A DNA stretch of 64,000 nucleotides from Holothuria scabra (Eukaryota > Echinodermata > Holothuroidea > Aspidochirotida > Holothuriidae), in NCBI GenBank assembly GCA_037179385.1, contig CM074189.1, forward strand, positions 20,161,020-20,225,019, given 5' to 3'. Below are positions 23,560 to 36,479 of this stretch, one piece after another. The stretch's first letter is position 1; each line of letters begins with the position of its first letter. The translations under genes were made by a program, and so were the position numbers. The notes under the pieces were generated by a model, which had not been told where the DNA came from, did not search any database, and was given only the letters and a program-made list of their open reading frames with translations.

Positions 23560-26160
23560 CTGCAAACAGAACATAGAACAAATCTTAAATTAACTACATG
23601 CATAGAATAACATTGTCTGCACGGATAATCAAATGTAAACATGTAAAAGTGTTGGTTACTTAAGGTATTTTCCCAGATTTTATTTTTTTTTTACTTCCCC
23701 TAACTTCTGAAAGTAACAATCCACATGATAAATAACAGGGGGCATTGTCATTTATAATTAAAGTTACCTCATTTCCCATCAGCAAATGAATAAATATTCA
23801 ACCTCATACTTCATCATAATGGCAAGGGCTGCACTAACATAGTCACCAACAGTACGTGTTACACACTATGCTTTTATTTGCAGGGACATGACTGGTTGAA
23901 GGGGCCATTCCATTTTTTCTGTCACCATCACATGGAATGTCAAACTATTAATAAATTCTGGCCTATTTACTGAAAAAAATACCAAACAAAAACTGCTAAA
24001 CTATTACAAACAATAATTGCTACATTGTCCCCAAATAACTATTGACTGTTGAGAGATTCATACCAACTTTGCTAGTTCTGTCAAATTATCCTCTCCCTTA
24101 GAAATCAGATTAAATACAGTATGGCCCCATCATAAATGTCCTTGCCCAGACTAAACTGTAGCAATATGTACATAATGCGTTGGGCACAGGCCTATCTGAT
24201 AAAGAACTTGCAATTGGAACTTTTGCTTTAATAAAATAGAACACATTCAAAATACAGGACAAAAGTAATAACCACGTAAAATACAGACTGTGTTTGCACA
24301 AATTAGAATTGCATGTAAAAGTAATTACTCCTCGTTCATATTTTTCTTTGAGATAATGAGGTAGTTTACAATGTGAAGGAGTTTTTCGAACATTTTTTCT
24401 TCTTTCTTCAGGAAAATAGAAAAAGACAATCCCACTTTTAATTTTATTCATTGATTTTTCCCTTTGAGTTGGGGTGGGGGCGTTCGGGGAGTGTTGGGGT
24501 GGGAGGGAGAATTTGAATTCTACTACAGGAATGTACACACAAGTGAAATATTTTAAGGTCCTAGTTCCCTAGTCTCTTTCAAAATGAATTGATTTAATAG
24601 CTTTCAAACATATGGAATAAAACAAATTTGACAAATTTTGACAACTATGAAACGATTTTATATCAAAGGAAGTTTAGTTTTGCAAGAGCACCTCTTGACC
24701 TGTTATAAAAATTCCTCGCAATGTGTCACTCTCTTAACGATAAGAAGGAGCCTTTCCTTTAACAGTTAGAGAATGTTGACATTCACAACACTGTTGGGAT
24801 TAAAAGCAAAAAACAAACAAAGGGAACACTCCAAAAATTTCCAAACGTAGTACCCTTTCACCGCCAATCCACTTGAAAAACTAAAGTACTCTTTCATGAC
24901 AACTCTCAGGTAAGGGTGACAAATAAAGAATTTCAAAGACATCGACATTCCTATTCATATCACCTTCAGTTCCTCGGCTTTTTATCTGCTTTTAAAACAC
25001 AGCTACGGGTAGAAAAAATGTTGGTCAAAAGTGTTAGCAATTCTATTAGAAGATACTGTACATCTTTTCAACTTAAAAAAATGAAATCATGTTAAGTTTG
25101 CCTTTCTAAAGGAAGAGGTTCGTAGCCGGGGTGCAGAACTGCAATGAATCCCATAGCAATTGGCATTCCAACTTCTCCCGATCCCACCTTATCATTGTTT
25201 TTTTTTTCAATACCTGGTGGCCTTACTTAAATTTGACATTAGATGTCTACCCTTTTGCCTATCAAGTGCAAAATTCTTTGAAATAGTTTTATGATGAATT
25301 ATCTAAAAGTGTGAAAGATTTCATAAAACTAAGCAATGCGGGGTATTCGAATTTAAAATACGGGGCAGAAGCACACAGTGCTCATTGTACAAAATTTCTC
25401 ATCAATGAAAACTAATGGGATACAATTAGACAAGACAGTCTTTTCTCACCCCATTACAATTTTTGTGGAATATTCTACAAAACTTTTTTACCAGTTTAAA
25501 TGCAATATTTTAATTTTTGTGATGCAATAAGGCTTTACAGTTTATTTACTGAGGAGTCATACATCATCATCACCAGAATGGTTGGTATATTGTAGAAGAC
25601 TCATTGGGCACAGAAACAACGGAAAGATTGAGAGAGGGTTAACAACGTGACACACGACACCCGAATGTTTGCAACTTCTGTGCCTCAACTTCCCCATCAC
25701 ACAGTGTATTCCAATAAAATATAGCAGAGGGGGAAAAGAGTGCTTATACTGGGAGTCTCTACTGATAATATCTTTGGAAGCTTTGCTATTATTATTTGCC
25801 TGATTTCCAAAATATTATTAAAAACAGAGTCTGGAAAACGAGTTGGTTTAATCCGCCGTCTAGTTGACAGTGCAGTTAGAAATTTGTTGGGTTTCCAAGT
25901 TTCAAGTTTATTTTTCACCTCAAATTGCTAGAAAATAACATTTCTGCACAAATAACACATGTAAAGATAAATACCATCATTGAAGATGAAAGGAGCCATA
26001 GGGAAGCAGAGATCCTTTAACTAACTCTGGTCCTCTCAAGCAAGCAGAAAAAACATATACGTGGCAAAAACATAAGAACATAAGACAAAAAGTAAGCAAA
26101 AAAGATAAGAAAAAAATTAGGGGGACCGGAAAACATTTAACATATAAAAATAGTTTATAT
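23560..26160. other. intergenic, nothing recognised
   Basis: A 142-residue minus-strand open frame at 24110-24538 has low complexity at its start and no domain or splice context. I do not call it a gene. No RNA gene or mobile element is recognised. Confidence 0.45.
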
Positions 26161-26690
26161 TTAACCATAAATACTAGGAGTGTCGAAAAGAAACTGTTTG
26201 TACTTCAGTTTAAAAGAATTTAGGGAAGTGCAATGTCGAATGTGATCTGGAAGGGAGTTCCACAGAATAGCTCCCGAGTGTCTAATCTGGGATTTGGCGA
26301 GAGACGTTCTAGGGTAGGGAATAGTAAGCAGATGCCTTTTCTTGGTATTATAATCATGGTAATGCCTATTTTGAACATAAAAGTTACTGTTGTGAAGTGT
26401 TGAGAGCTCCAATTATTCAAGTAGGTGGATTATGTCGCCTTCCTCTCTGGACTTCTAGTCACTACTAATTTTAATTTTGCTGCTTTACGTTGTACTCGTT
26501 CGAGACGCTCAATGTATTTTTGTTAACTTGGTTCCCATATAGCAGCTGGGTACTCAAGATTGCTGCAATCCATAGAGACGTAACCAAATTTCTTTCAGTC
26601 TAAAGGACAACACTTAAAGTTTCTTTTTAGAAGTTCCAGCATAAAACTAGCTTTGGAAATAATGTTATTAAATTGAGTGGTCCCTTTAAT
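26161..26690 (-). mobile_element. LINE 3' fragment
   Basis: The minus-strand translation gives, with breaks, LEYPAAIWEP and IERLERVQRKAAKL (about 26560-26460; family 'LEYa..vW.P....i..LE.vQrrAa'), then RHYHDYNTKKRHLLTIPYPRT and ILWNSLPDHIRHCTSLNSFK (26412-26161). These are the end of the thumb region and the C-terminal tail of CR1-like reverse transcriptases. 5'-truncated and frameshifted. Confidence 0.82.
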
Positions 26691-27059
26691 GTCCTCAGAA
26701 TTAATGATTACTAGTTAAGGGGTGCTCCAACTTGTTGGAGCATATTATCACTTATAGAGTAGAAGAAAGATGATTTTGATTTACTACTCAAGCGGTTACA
26801 TCATGTTCGATTTATATTTTGCCCGCATAAACAAAATGTGGAACCAGAATGCAAAAATGCATTGAGGTTTCGATGATACATATATGCTCTTTTCAATAAA
26901 ATGCTACATTTGTTGTAACAACTGGTGAACCAAAGTGACCTTTGACTCAACCTGTCAGTAACTGGTTTTTCTTTTAACCAAAACACTTTTATATTCAAAA
27001 AGCTAAATTTCTACTGTGCCTTAAGATATTCTGCAAACAAGGTTTACAGAGTTTGATAC

Positions 27060-27890
27060 CAGGTGATACCAGATGGCCATTGACCTCCACCAAAAACAAC
27101 AGGTACAGTACTTTCAACTCACCATAACTCATACACAAACTAATTGTGAAATACATCCATGTTTCGTACCTTGAGCTGTCCTATACAGGTATTCGGCGGT
27201 TGACCCCCTTTGACCCCAAATGACCTTTGACCTCCACCAAAATCAATAGGGTTCTTCCTTACATCATAACGCATCAACATATCAAGTTTAAAATCAATCC
27301 AAGCTTCCTACCTTGAGATATTGTGTTAAAAAAAATTTCAGGATTTGTCCCCTTCTGACCTTTGACCTCCACCAAAATAAATAGGGTTCTTCTTTACATC
27401 ATAACGCATCAACATATCAAGTTTGAAATGAATCCAAGTTTTTTACCTTGAGATATAGTGTAAAGAAGGATTTTGGGGTTTTACCCCATGTGACCCCAAA
27501 TGACCTTTCACTCCCACGAAAATACAACGTGTTCTTTCTCACATCTAAACGCATCAACATTTCAAGTTTGAAATGAATCCAAGTTTCCTACCTTGCGATA
27601 TAGTGTAGACAAGGATTTCGGGGTTTGACCCCCTGTGACCCCAAATGACCTTTGACCTCCACCAAAATCGATAGGTTTCTTTCTTACATCATAACGCATC
27701 AACGTATCAAGTTTGAAGTTAATCCAAGTTTCCTATCTTGAGATATCGTGTAAACAAGGATTTCGGGGTTTGACCCCCTGTGACCCCAAATGACCTTTGA
27801 CCTCCACGAAAATCAATACGGTTCTTTCTCTTAGTATGGCGTATCAGTGTACTAAGTTTGAGAATTGTCAGACCTTTCCTTCTCAAGATA
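27060..27890. repeat. 145-bp tandem repeat with nuclear-receptor-like DR1 words
   Basis: Five consecutive units with equivalent words starting at 27221, 27356, 27501, 27646 and 27791 (spacing 135, 145, 145, 145), plus a diverged unit near 27080. Each has the order: 'tgaccccaaatgacc', 'tttgacctccaccaaaat', 'acatcataacgcatcaac', 'tcaagtttgaaatgaatcc', 'ttgagatat.gtgtaaacaa'. Four units carry a perfect TGACCTTTGACCT. The third is altered to tgacctttcactc. Single degenerate copies lie near 290 and 14440. Confidence 0.9.
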
Positions 27891-27905
27891 TCGTGTAAAC
27901 AAGCA

Positions 27906-27972
27906 AAGTGTCACAAACACACACATACACACACATACGCACATACACACATACATACACACACACACGCCA
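27906..27972. repeat. (CA)n microsatellite
   Basis: Imperfect CA/TACA run directly following the last 145-bp unit. Confidence 0.9.
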
Positions 27973-28059
27973 TCATGAACGCATAGGTTTCTCTTTTCAT
28001 CGAAACCAAAAATGTCGAAAAATCTACATGCACAGCAAATTCTACATGCACCAAACAAT

Positions 28060-31000
28060 CTGAAAATTTAAAAATAAACACATTTGCTTTAGGCCTAGGA
28101 AGGGTCTAAAAGCCCATTGCATTTTTTCTATTTTTCTTGAAAACCAAATTTGCAGGTTTTACTGATCTCTTTTTCTTACGTGGCATGCTCCACCAGCCCT
28201 AGATGTTCTTTCCTATATTTTCCTACATTGGAGAGTATACTTACTTTACACTGGGCATTTATATTGCCTCCTGCTTAATTCTTATCACCGGTACTTAGAA
28301 AAGACTGAAAGCAAAACTGATCTCTAACGGTCGCGACCGCAAACAATGTCAATAGGCCTTAAGTGTGTGTGTTTTTGTTCGCTTCAAGGGAAAACTTTTC
28401 CCAATACCTCAATGTGTGAAAGGATCGTGGGAGCCAGGGTTAGTGCCAGCTCAAAAATACTAGGGGTAATACCCCCCCCCCCCTTGTCTAAAATTTTGAG
28501 AGGATCTGAGAACCTGGAGGGGGGGGGGAGGACTTAAGCAAAGTCAAATATTAGGAAAAATTGACCATGCCTTCAAGGGCACAAACCAAAAAGGTTGTAA
28601 CCCATCCATTCCCTCACCCCTCCCCACCTCTTGTTCAATTCAAAAGTTAGCCAGTTTACTAGCTAATCTTACAACCAGATCTTGTCTACCAGCACTGATT
28701 CTTAAGGAATATTCAAGTTTTCTGCGTAGACTGTTTTTGCAGAGCTTCTCGAAGAATCATTGGGCAGACACAAGGCATCAAGAGAACTTTACTCAAATAA
28801 GCCTAGGCTATATACTGTGCTTGAGATCCCAAGCTGGGAGTTTCCATCAACTATCTCCAAACAGGCATAATCCTTTATAAGCTACAGCTTAAAAATTTAC
28901 ACAATCTTCAAGTTATTCAACTCTTTTTTAAGACCGATTATAAGGTTTCGCCAGGTTAACGTGCATCTAAAATTCTGACATTCTGGTCCAAAATGTCCAA
29001 GTCCACATCCATTCAAATTTCAATGACCCTGTGGTACACACCAAATGTGTAAGGCTGCAGTCTTAGAACGGTCACGTCGTGAAATTTACAGAGGTTCAAA
29101 ATTATGTAGATATTGGCAGTTATTATTTAAAACAAGTGTGATACATGTGTAAAATACTTTAACTAGCCTTTACCAACATTTTTCAAACTTTTACTTCGCT
29201 ACTTTTGACGTACGATACTTAAATCTTCAGAGCTGCTGGCACCAGCTCAAACACCATCCTAACGCATTTTTATATAAATATATGGACAGCCTAGTGGGTA
29301 ACGTTAAAAGTCTCCTTGAAAGCAGCTACATTCAAACTGAACACAGAGTTTATGTTGTATCACCGGTTTCAAGCTCTCTCAGCACAACATTTTCATTTCA
29401 TTTCATTTATTTTGTCCAAACAAAGTTCTACTGTTTAAACTACTCAATGCATGTAAGAAGTGTTCACGTGATTTTCGTACGGAACCTAACGTACGTCCAT
29501 TTCTACGACAGTGCATTACTGCACTGACTTAGTGTGTGCAATATGTGAGCTTGACTATTCTGAACATTCTGTACATTCTGTTAGTCGAATGGCTTAGCGA
29601 AAATTTTTAGCAATAACGTTACTGCTGGACGAAACTATCCATTACAATAATTCTAGCTCAGGTTCAGTTAATTCTCAGACAGGTGGGCATTCCTGTGTTT
29701 TTTCTTTACGACATATATAAAAAATACTACTACATTCCACTGCACAGGCGTAAGGTAATAACAAGGTCGTCTTGAATGCCTGCGCAGTCAAGCCTCGCTG
29801 TAAGCGTTAATGAGGCTTGTGACGTCATCCTCTAAAATGGAAACTCCGCCCACAAGAGAAAATCATGAGTTTCGCAGAATAGGTACCAAACATGCTTAGG
29901 GAATTTCAAGCTTCTGAAAATGCATAAAAAGGTGTTCCTTGTTGTTGTATCCTTGGTCATTTGAAATCTTAAAGTCTTTTCTTTACTAAAAATATCGTAA
30001 AGTATTGTTTCTTCCGCAATTTATCAGAGAAATTTTCCATCAAAAACAGATCAACTTTTGATGGGTTTTTTTGACTGGCCTCAAATTTTGCAAATACCTG
30101 ACCTTATTCAGGATCATTGGGGTGTAAAACTTCCAAAATCGAGTGTTTGAGACATAAAGCTAACTACTGATACCTATTACACTACAAGCAAAACAACAAA
30201 ATAGTCGCAATGAACGTTTCTGCAAGTTGGAATTTTGCACTTTTTGGCCACGTATAGCATCGCACAAGGCGGTAACGTTATGGTTAACGTATGGTAAACT
30301 TTTTCCATTGTCCTTTGATTCTAGGCTGCTAACTAGGATACTATTTTAGACATTATGCCAAGTAATAAAGTGAATTTTAATACGACTAACATATTGTAGG
30401 CCCTTTTACGGTTTTCAACAAATAACATTAAAATTTTACAGCCAGGCCTAGTCTATACAAGGCCTTGGCCTATGCATGCTAAAACTACACACTGTTGTAC
30501 ATAGTGAATGTATGAATGTGTACTGATGATCTGTGACCATCATATAGATACTACTTTACTAGGGCTTGCTTGCTGTATGAGTGAGTTTCCATTCCAGAAA
30601 AAAACCTGTAAAAATTTTAAGAGGCCAGTAGCACAAAATTATTGTGTCATATGCACCTTGTGAGTTGAATCGTAGCAATGTACAGTACCAACGATGAAGA
30701 TAAAGAACCAAAATAAGCAAATTAGTGTTACACTTACAGCTATTGCAGGCTATATGAAACAATTGATATATAGCCATTTATTTACACATACACTTTACCA
30801 GCCTGTCGGTTCTTTCATATGGTTTTACAAGACAAAGTCAAGAATTTTCAAAAGGGAAATAACTTGAGGAATATACTTAGATTATATGGAATGCGCACCT
30901 ATAGGAGCTCCATCAGTTTCAGGATTTTTTTATTTATTATTTTGCCTGGGCCTTTGTTCTCAGTTTTCTTACCATATTTTTGTACTGTTGTGCTGAATCA

Positions 31001-31130
31001 TATTTCTACACAAATAACATAACAGGTTGAAGGGCAAAGGAGGGCCAAGGCCCCATAAGATGTCCTGAAGTCCAAGCCCAAATCAAACGTCAAACCACCA
31101 AAGCTTGAAAACAGCCCCAAACAATCAGAT
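28060..31130. other. intergenic, nothing recognised except C/G homopolymers
   Basis: No exon recognised. A 12-C run (28472-28483) and a 10-G run (28519-28528) lie 35 nt apart. The open frames here (for example 29282-29527 plus) show no domain. Confidence 0.45.
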
Positions 31131-31139
31131 TCTACCACA

Positions 31140-31960
31140 GCCATGGAAAAACCTGTCAAAGTTAACCTTAAAGCAGTGAACTGAGGGGGAGTTAACTACC
31201 TAATCTGGTAGAAAATTCCACTCGTTGACAACTCTATGGGAGAAACTAAACTTCCTAATGTAAAGCCTTGCAAAAGGCTTTTCAAGCTTTTTACAATGCC
31301 CACGCACCCGAGAATTACTTTGAACCCTTAAGTAACTACAAGTCAGAAGGGGATTCCTTTCACAAAGGAACTTGTAAACCTGGAGCATGTCTCCCCTAAT
31401 CCTTTCAGCTCCAAAGTGGTAAACCCAAGATGTTTAAGCCTGGCATTATAAGGCCTGCTCTAGGAGAAACTTGTCCTTTTCATAGAAGGGACTCCAAGCC
31501 TGATCTGCATAGTCAAGATGGGGTCTTACCAACTACTTATACAAATTAAGTACAATATCCTTACTAAAATTGATGAAATTCCTGTTGATCAATCCAAGCA
31601 CTCTATTAGCCTTTACAGCAGTGACTGCGCACTGTCTTCATGACTTTAAATCCCCAGCAATTACAACACCCAGATCTTTCTCAAAGGTGACATTACTTAA
31701 AACACAACCATTCATGTTATAATCATAGCTAAAACTTTTGGGACCAAAACGAAGGACCTTACACTTTTCTGCATTAAAAGACATTTGTCAGGTCTGAAAC
31801 CAAGAAAACAACCTATCCAGATCTTTCTGCAGCAGTAAGGCATCATCCAAAATGCTAATCTTCCGATAAAGCTTAGTACCATCTGCAAACTTACTTATAC
31901 GAGATGTAAGAGAACTATCAATATCATTGATGAAAACTTAAAGAGGGTGTGGGGCCTCTC
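31140..31960 (-). mobile_element. CR1-type LINE 3' fragment
   Basis: The minus-strand translation, with several breaks, gives SKFADGTKLYRK (catalytic FADD box with Gly for the second Asp), LDRLFSWFQT and MSFNAEKCKVLRFG, then FEKDLGVVI, LVRPHLDYADQAWSP, RGDMLQVYKFL, FSFSHRVVNEWNFLP and VVNSPSVHCFKVNFDRF. This is the order of a CR1-like RT palm end, thumb and tail. Truncated and mutated, so inactive. Confidence 0.88.
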
Positions 31961-32788
31961 AAAGGTCACGATAATACTTTGGTTAGTGACCATCAGGATA
32001 TGGCTAACTTGTTAACTGGTTGGCTATTTTGTATCTGTTTTTACTGAGGAATCATCTTTGTTGAGGACTTTTAAGGGTTCTGGTACCAATGAATTAATTG
32101 TGCCTTAGTTCTCAGCCTGTTCCTGTTGAAATGTAATTGCTAGTTATAGCCTACACCTAGTAGTGCTCTAGGCCCATTTGGGGGTAAAAGGAGAAGGCAA
32201 CCCTAGCTTTTTCTGCCTACAGACTACCATTTTATGGTATGCTCTTTCCAAAAGAAACACAAGAAGTTTTTGAAGTATTCATTTCAACCATTAAAATTGA
32301 TTTTTAAGAAGCTACTGGTCCGCGCCATCGTTTTTTGAAATTCACCAGTTCCCGGATGTACAATGACGAAAGCGAGCCACATATCATTTTTCAACAGAAA
32401 AGTCACCAACCCACATAAACTATCTATAATTGCACATATAATGCATAACACATCTTCGGAATTCCCCTTAAAAAAGGAGATACAATTCCTAATGTTTGAA
32501 TAAAATTATTTTCATCATACAATAATAAAGTAAAATGAAAAACAGGTTCTCAACAAGAGCATGAAAAAATAGTTTACGCAATTGGCAACACCATCGCACC
32601 GATATCTGTCACCATACACTTTACCTGTAACCCTTACAGTTCGGGTAACCCTGATGAAAGGAAATAACTGTATGTAGAGCACTGCAAACATGTTCTCATT
32701 GCAGGGTGACCTTGACTAATACACAGTAAACTGTTGTGCAGTGTCCAGTGTGAAAACGCTGTGCACGGAATTTAACGTTACAACTTAC

Positions 32789-32895
32789 GAGCAGGATGTA
32801 CTCGAACTCTTTGTCGTACACTCTCCCGCTAAACATGGAATATAGGACGGGAACGTTTGTATAGAAAGATTGAATCAAACAGTATGTTTGGTAGC
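32789..32895 (-). CDS. possible MULE-transposase-like exon fragment
   Basis: A 107-nt open stretch between acceptor TTATTCTCTGAATACTCAG and consensus donor CTC|GTAAGT (phase 1 in, phase 0 out). It encodes 35 residues including SFYTNVPVLYSMFSGRVYDK. The '..vPvlyal...r....ye.ll' layout recalls the central part of MULE-type transposase domains, also found in domesticated host genes. No neighbouring exon with the rest of the domain was found, so both the family call and its status as an exon are tentative. Confidence 0.3.
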
Positions 32896-32902
32896 CTGAG
32901 TA

Positions 32903-34560
32903 TTCAGAGAATAAAGAAAGAAAACAGGACAGGGTGGTAGTCGGCGGGATCTCTTATGAAGGTTCTAGCATGCGGCTAGTACGCTTAGCACCTGTACCAG
33001 TTTTGACACTAATCGGTAACCAGTATGATCTTGTCTGTTTTCTACGCAAATAGCGAGTGAGCTAACAGTGTCTTGGGAAGTGCTTTTGAGAAGATACCAG
33101 AAAGTTCCTATGCGGATTTTTTAACTGCCGATATTTGTTTAGTTGAGGCAAAGAAGAGAAGACTGAGTAAACATAACGACAAGGTAGGCAGTTTGCAATT
33201 CTTACGGTAGCGAAATAGCAAGCGCCATCTTCATTAGGCCTAGTGAGGTCCTAACAATCTTTTGAGATTGCCAAAGCTGTCGGCAATGCTATCTAGTTCT
33301 CTTAGACATATTTTCTTGGCTAGGGTGGGTATACACAGACTTTATTGCCCCAGGGAAGGCTCAGACCCTTTTTTATACATCCCTTCAGTTGGTGGAATAG
33401 TGTACACGCCATGTGCAACGAATGGGAAATCGTATAACTTACGATGTGGCTCATTTACGTCATATTAAAGCGACCACCTTTTTGAAAACCAGAAAATGGC
33501 TACGAACATCATGGGGATTCATTAGGGAAGAAAAATAATTGAAAAATTCATAAAAATTTGGAACTATGCTGATTCGATTAGCTTTTTCAGAAAATGTGTT
33601 AGAATTGTGGTCTCTACCAGCTGATATGTGTTAAATCCGTTGGTTGCCTTCTCCTTTAAGGTCAAGATTAGAGCTTGCATTGCTGTATACCCTTTTCTTT
33701 TATAATGGCACAAATGGGATTCTGAGTCAGTGTACTAGCCCAGTACAGGACAATTTTTCTCTACACAAGCAAAATGCCAATTTACTGACTTAAGAATTTT
33801 GGTTGTGCACTTGTGTCCTGTATCATCAGCTGTTAATTCTGATGGATGAAATCTCATACGTTTTTCTGAGACTGCCTTCTCATTTTAAGTATAAACTGTT
33901 GTCGTTTTACACAACTAACTGAGCAGAGTAGAGATGAATAATGTAGCAATTGCCTCATAGTAATGGCATATTACAGTCAAAGTTTTTGTCACTAACTTGA
34001 ATTAACTTGATGGCCTGTTGTTACGTAGGACTCTCAGTTGATATGCTTCATTTTCGCGCAACTAATGCAAACACCGCAGTACTCGAAATTGGGCCTTTTA
34101 CGTACGGTGCAAGGCAGTGTCAATACCTGCCCTAAACTTTGCGATTACGTGACCGTATTCAGATAAATATTTCATAGTAATGTTAGATTTTTGGGGTGGA
34201 TAAGGAAATTTCTGATGTACCCTCTCTCTGGCATACCGTGCCAAAGAACTCGTTTTCGAGAAAAAAACCAGAGTTTCCGAACAGAGTGAAAACTGTTTTT
34301 ACGAGTTCAAAAAACCGTCTCAAATCCATTGCTTTGTGTATTAAATACTTCAGAAATGTTGCGAAACTATCGGAAAATGTGTTCTCGATTAATTTTAATG
34401 ATGATTTTGTAAGATTATGTGTTTTTCATGTCGAAATTTGGATTTGAAAACAGTTAGTTTTTGCTGATGATATATGAAAAGGCTGTGACGTCATGCATAC
34501 TCAAATTAGAAAAGAAGCGACTTTTGGTGGCTGTGAGGACTGGCTGTGTGGTGAAATTTT
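32903..34560. other. intergenic, nothing recognised
   Basis: No exon, RNA gene or mobile element that I can support. The plus-strand frames at 33262-33468 and 34196-34447 look like chance. Confidence 0.45.
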
Positions 34561-36440
34561 ATAAGGATGGAACGGGCGATCGCCCGGTCAGACCTCTGAT
34601 ATTCCAAGCGTCACAAAACTGTAATGCAACTTTTGCATGGAGTTCCCTGTCGACCTGTCTATCGACTTTATCCATGGAACCCACGTGATGGGTGTCACAA
34701 AATCCCTCAGAAAAGCTCCCTCGGCACAACTGACATACCCCAGGTTCAGTTTCACCTGCATAAACCTAAACAACAGACAACGTCAAAAAGTACAAACTCG
34801 TTCGTTTTAAATGTACTGAAAAAAATAATTTATTGATTTTAGAAAGATAAATGAAATTAACCATGGTCTGTTTTACAGACAAACTACTCCCTTTTTTCTC
34901 TGGGATAAGCAAATCGCAAAAAGTCTTTTTCCACCATATAGAAATTAACTAGGACAAACAATTTTATTTCCAATAACTAATTAAATCACTTCAGTAAACA
35001 CCCTTCCCGTGTAGCCAGATAGTATGTGCAAGACCTTATTTTTGCAGCACATCAGAATTTAATCCCCCAAAACACAAAAGAGTTCAGTACGATTAGGCAC
35101 ACGATTAACAACACTTTACGTGGTTTGACGCTGAATAGAATAACCAGAAGAGTCCAAATCCAGCAGAGTCACGAGTCGTCAACAGGCAGGGGTTCGGACA
35201 GCACGTGGCTTGGACTCGAAAATAGAACGTAGACAGTAGCGATGCCGTCAAATGCTAGGCTAAGCCCTATAGAATCGATCGGCGATTCCAGTCATTCCCC
35301 CAAATCCTGTATATGGACAAATAAATCCATACACCTGATGTAAAAAGTGCATAATAAAAGGTTTCTTCTCCTCCCCCTATTCTCTTATTCCCATTGATCC
35401 AAATTATACCTCCAGGCATTATATCCTTAACCGGGGTACCGCCCTGACAAATATACGAGTAGTAACTATTTCCAACCTTTTAAATCACCATTTAACACAT
35501 TGAGACATTCCAAATTTTCGTAACTGATGTCAGATTCATTATACAATACTCCCCTTTAATTAACAAATTAGACCTATCATTCTCAAAATTTAAAAAGTAC
35601 GTTAGGGATTAAAAATTACGGCTAACCATCTTTGATGGGGGCACACAGCACGGATAGTTACACACAGGTAATAGGTTTGGTGACCAGTCCGAGGCTTCGC
35701 TCCAACAGCTAAACGTCCGTAAAGGACATAAACATCACACAAAAATGCACCCCTTTATACAGGTCTCCTGCCAGTAGCACCACAGCATACGTTCACAGGG
35801 AACAAGGCGATTGCAAAAATGTGCCGAGTTTAATTCTAACAGTACGTCTTTAGCAACGACTGGTCTACCCCGTCTCGAACAGAGAAAACGAACTTCAAAA
35901 AGACGAAATTTTGGCTGCACCTTAAAGTAAAAACCGAAATAAAAATTAACCTTGCTCTCTCAGAGCTAAAACGTAAGTAGTCTATCATCTCAGATTCCGA
36001 AACCTTCAGACCTTTCCCACCAAGAGACTTTTGGCCCCCTGCCAACGATTTTGTCTTTACAGGTGACAACGCAACGGGAGTTTGAGTTTTCCTTTTATCT
36101 TCAATTGGCACTGAGAACAGATGTGCGCGGTGATGTAATTGAAAACTTTTTGCAGACCGAGTTTTACTTCTTTGTCCGCGTGACAATGGGCTTCGATTTT
36201 CAAAGATGGCGGCCAAAATCCAAGATGGCCTCCAGAAAACAGGAAATGTCATATATCAGCCTGCAAAAATCGGAGATGAACAATTGAGGGGGCAATGTAG
36301 GTGTTTTCGGGGTCATTGAAATAGTTACTGGCCGTGGCATGTTGCTCGGAGAACCCAACTCCAAGATGGCGGCCAGAATCCAAGATTGCCGCATGCTAAA
36401 AAGTAAAGCTTTATATATATATTCATTCCATTTATCGATT
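34560..36440. repeat. dispersed-repeat block with E-box and ATGGCGGCC motifs
   Basis: 34657-34691 ('gtctatcgactttatcc' then 'ggaacccacgtgatgg') matches 44547-44582 in the opposite orientation. 36190-36400 has two 'aagatggcggcca.aatccaagat' copies with 'aggaaatgtcatatatc' between them, whose inverse counterparts lie at 44078-44560. The block therefore appears to be a copy of one dispersed family, interrupted by unrelated sequence at about 34.8-36.1 kb. No coding exon is seen. Confidence 0.6.
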
Positions 36441-36479
36441 TTGACAATCAAATCTTCCGTCCTCAAACGTGTTCATGAA

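Noticed and set aside
24110..24538. 142-residue minus-strand open frame
   Set aside because: No recognisable domain, odd composition at its start, and no splice or start context. A frame of this length is possible by chance in 64 kb read in six frames.
27200..27890. CRISPR-like array
   Set aside because: Units are 145 bp and similar over their whole length, with no short repeats separating unique spacers, in an animal-type genome.
35280..35500. Possible LTR of a retrotransposon
   Set aside because: No matching second LTR, primer-binding site or polyprotein was found nearby.
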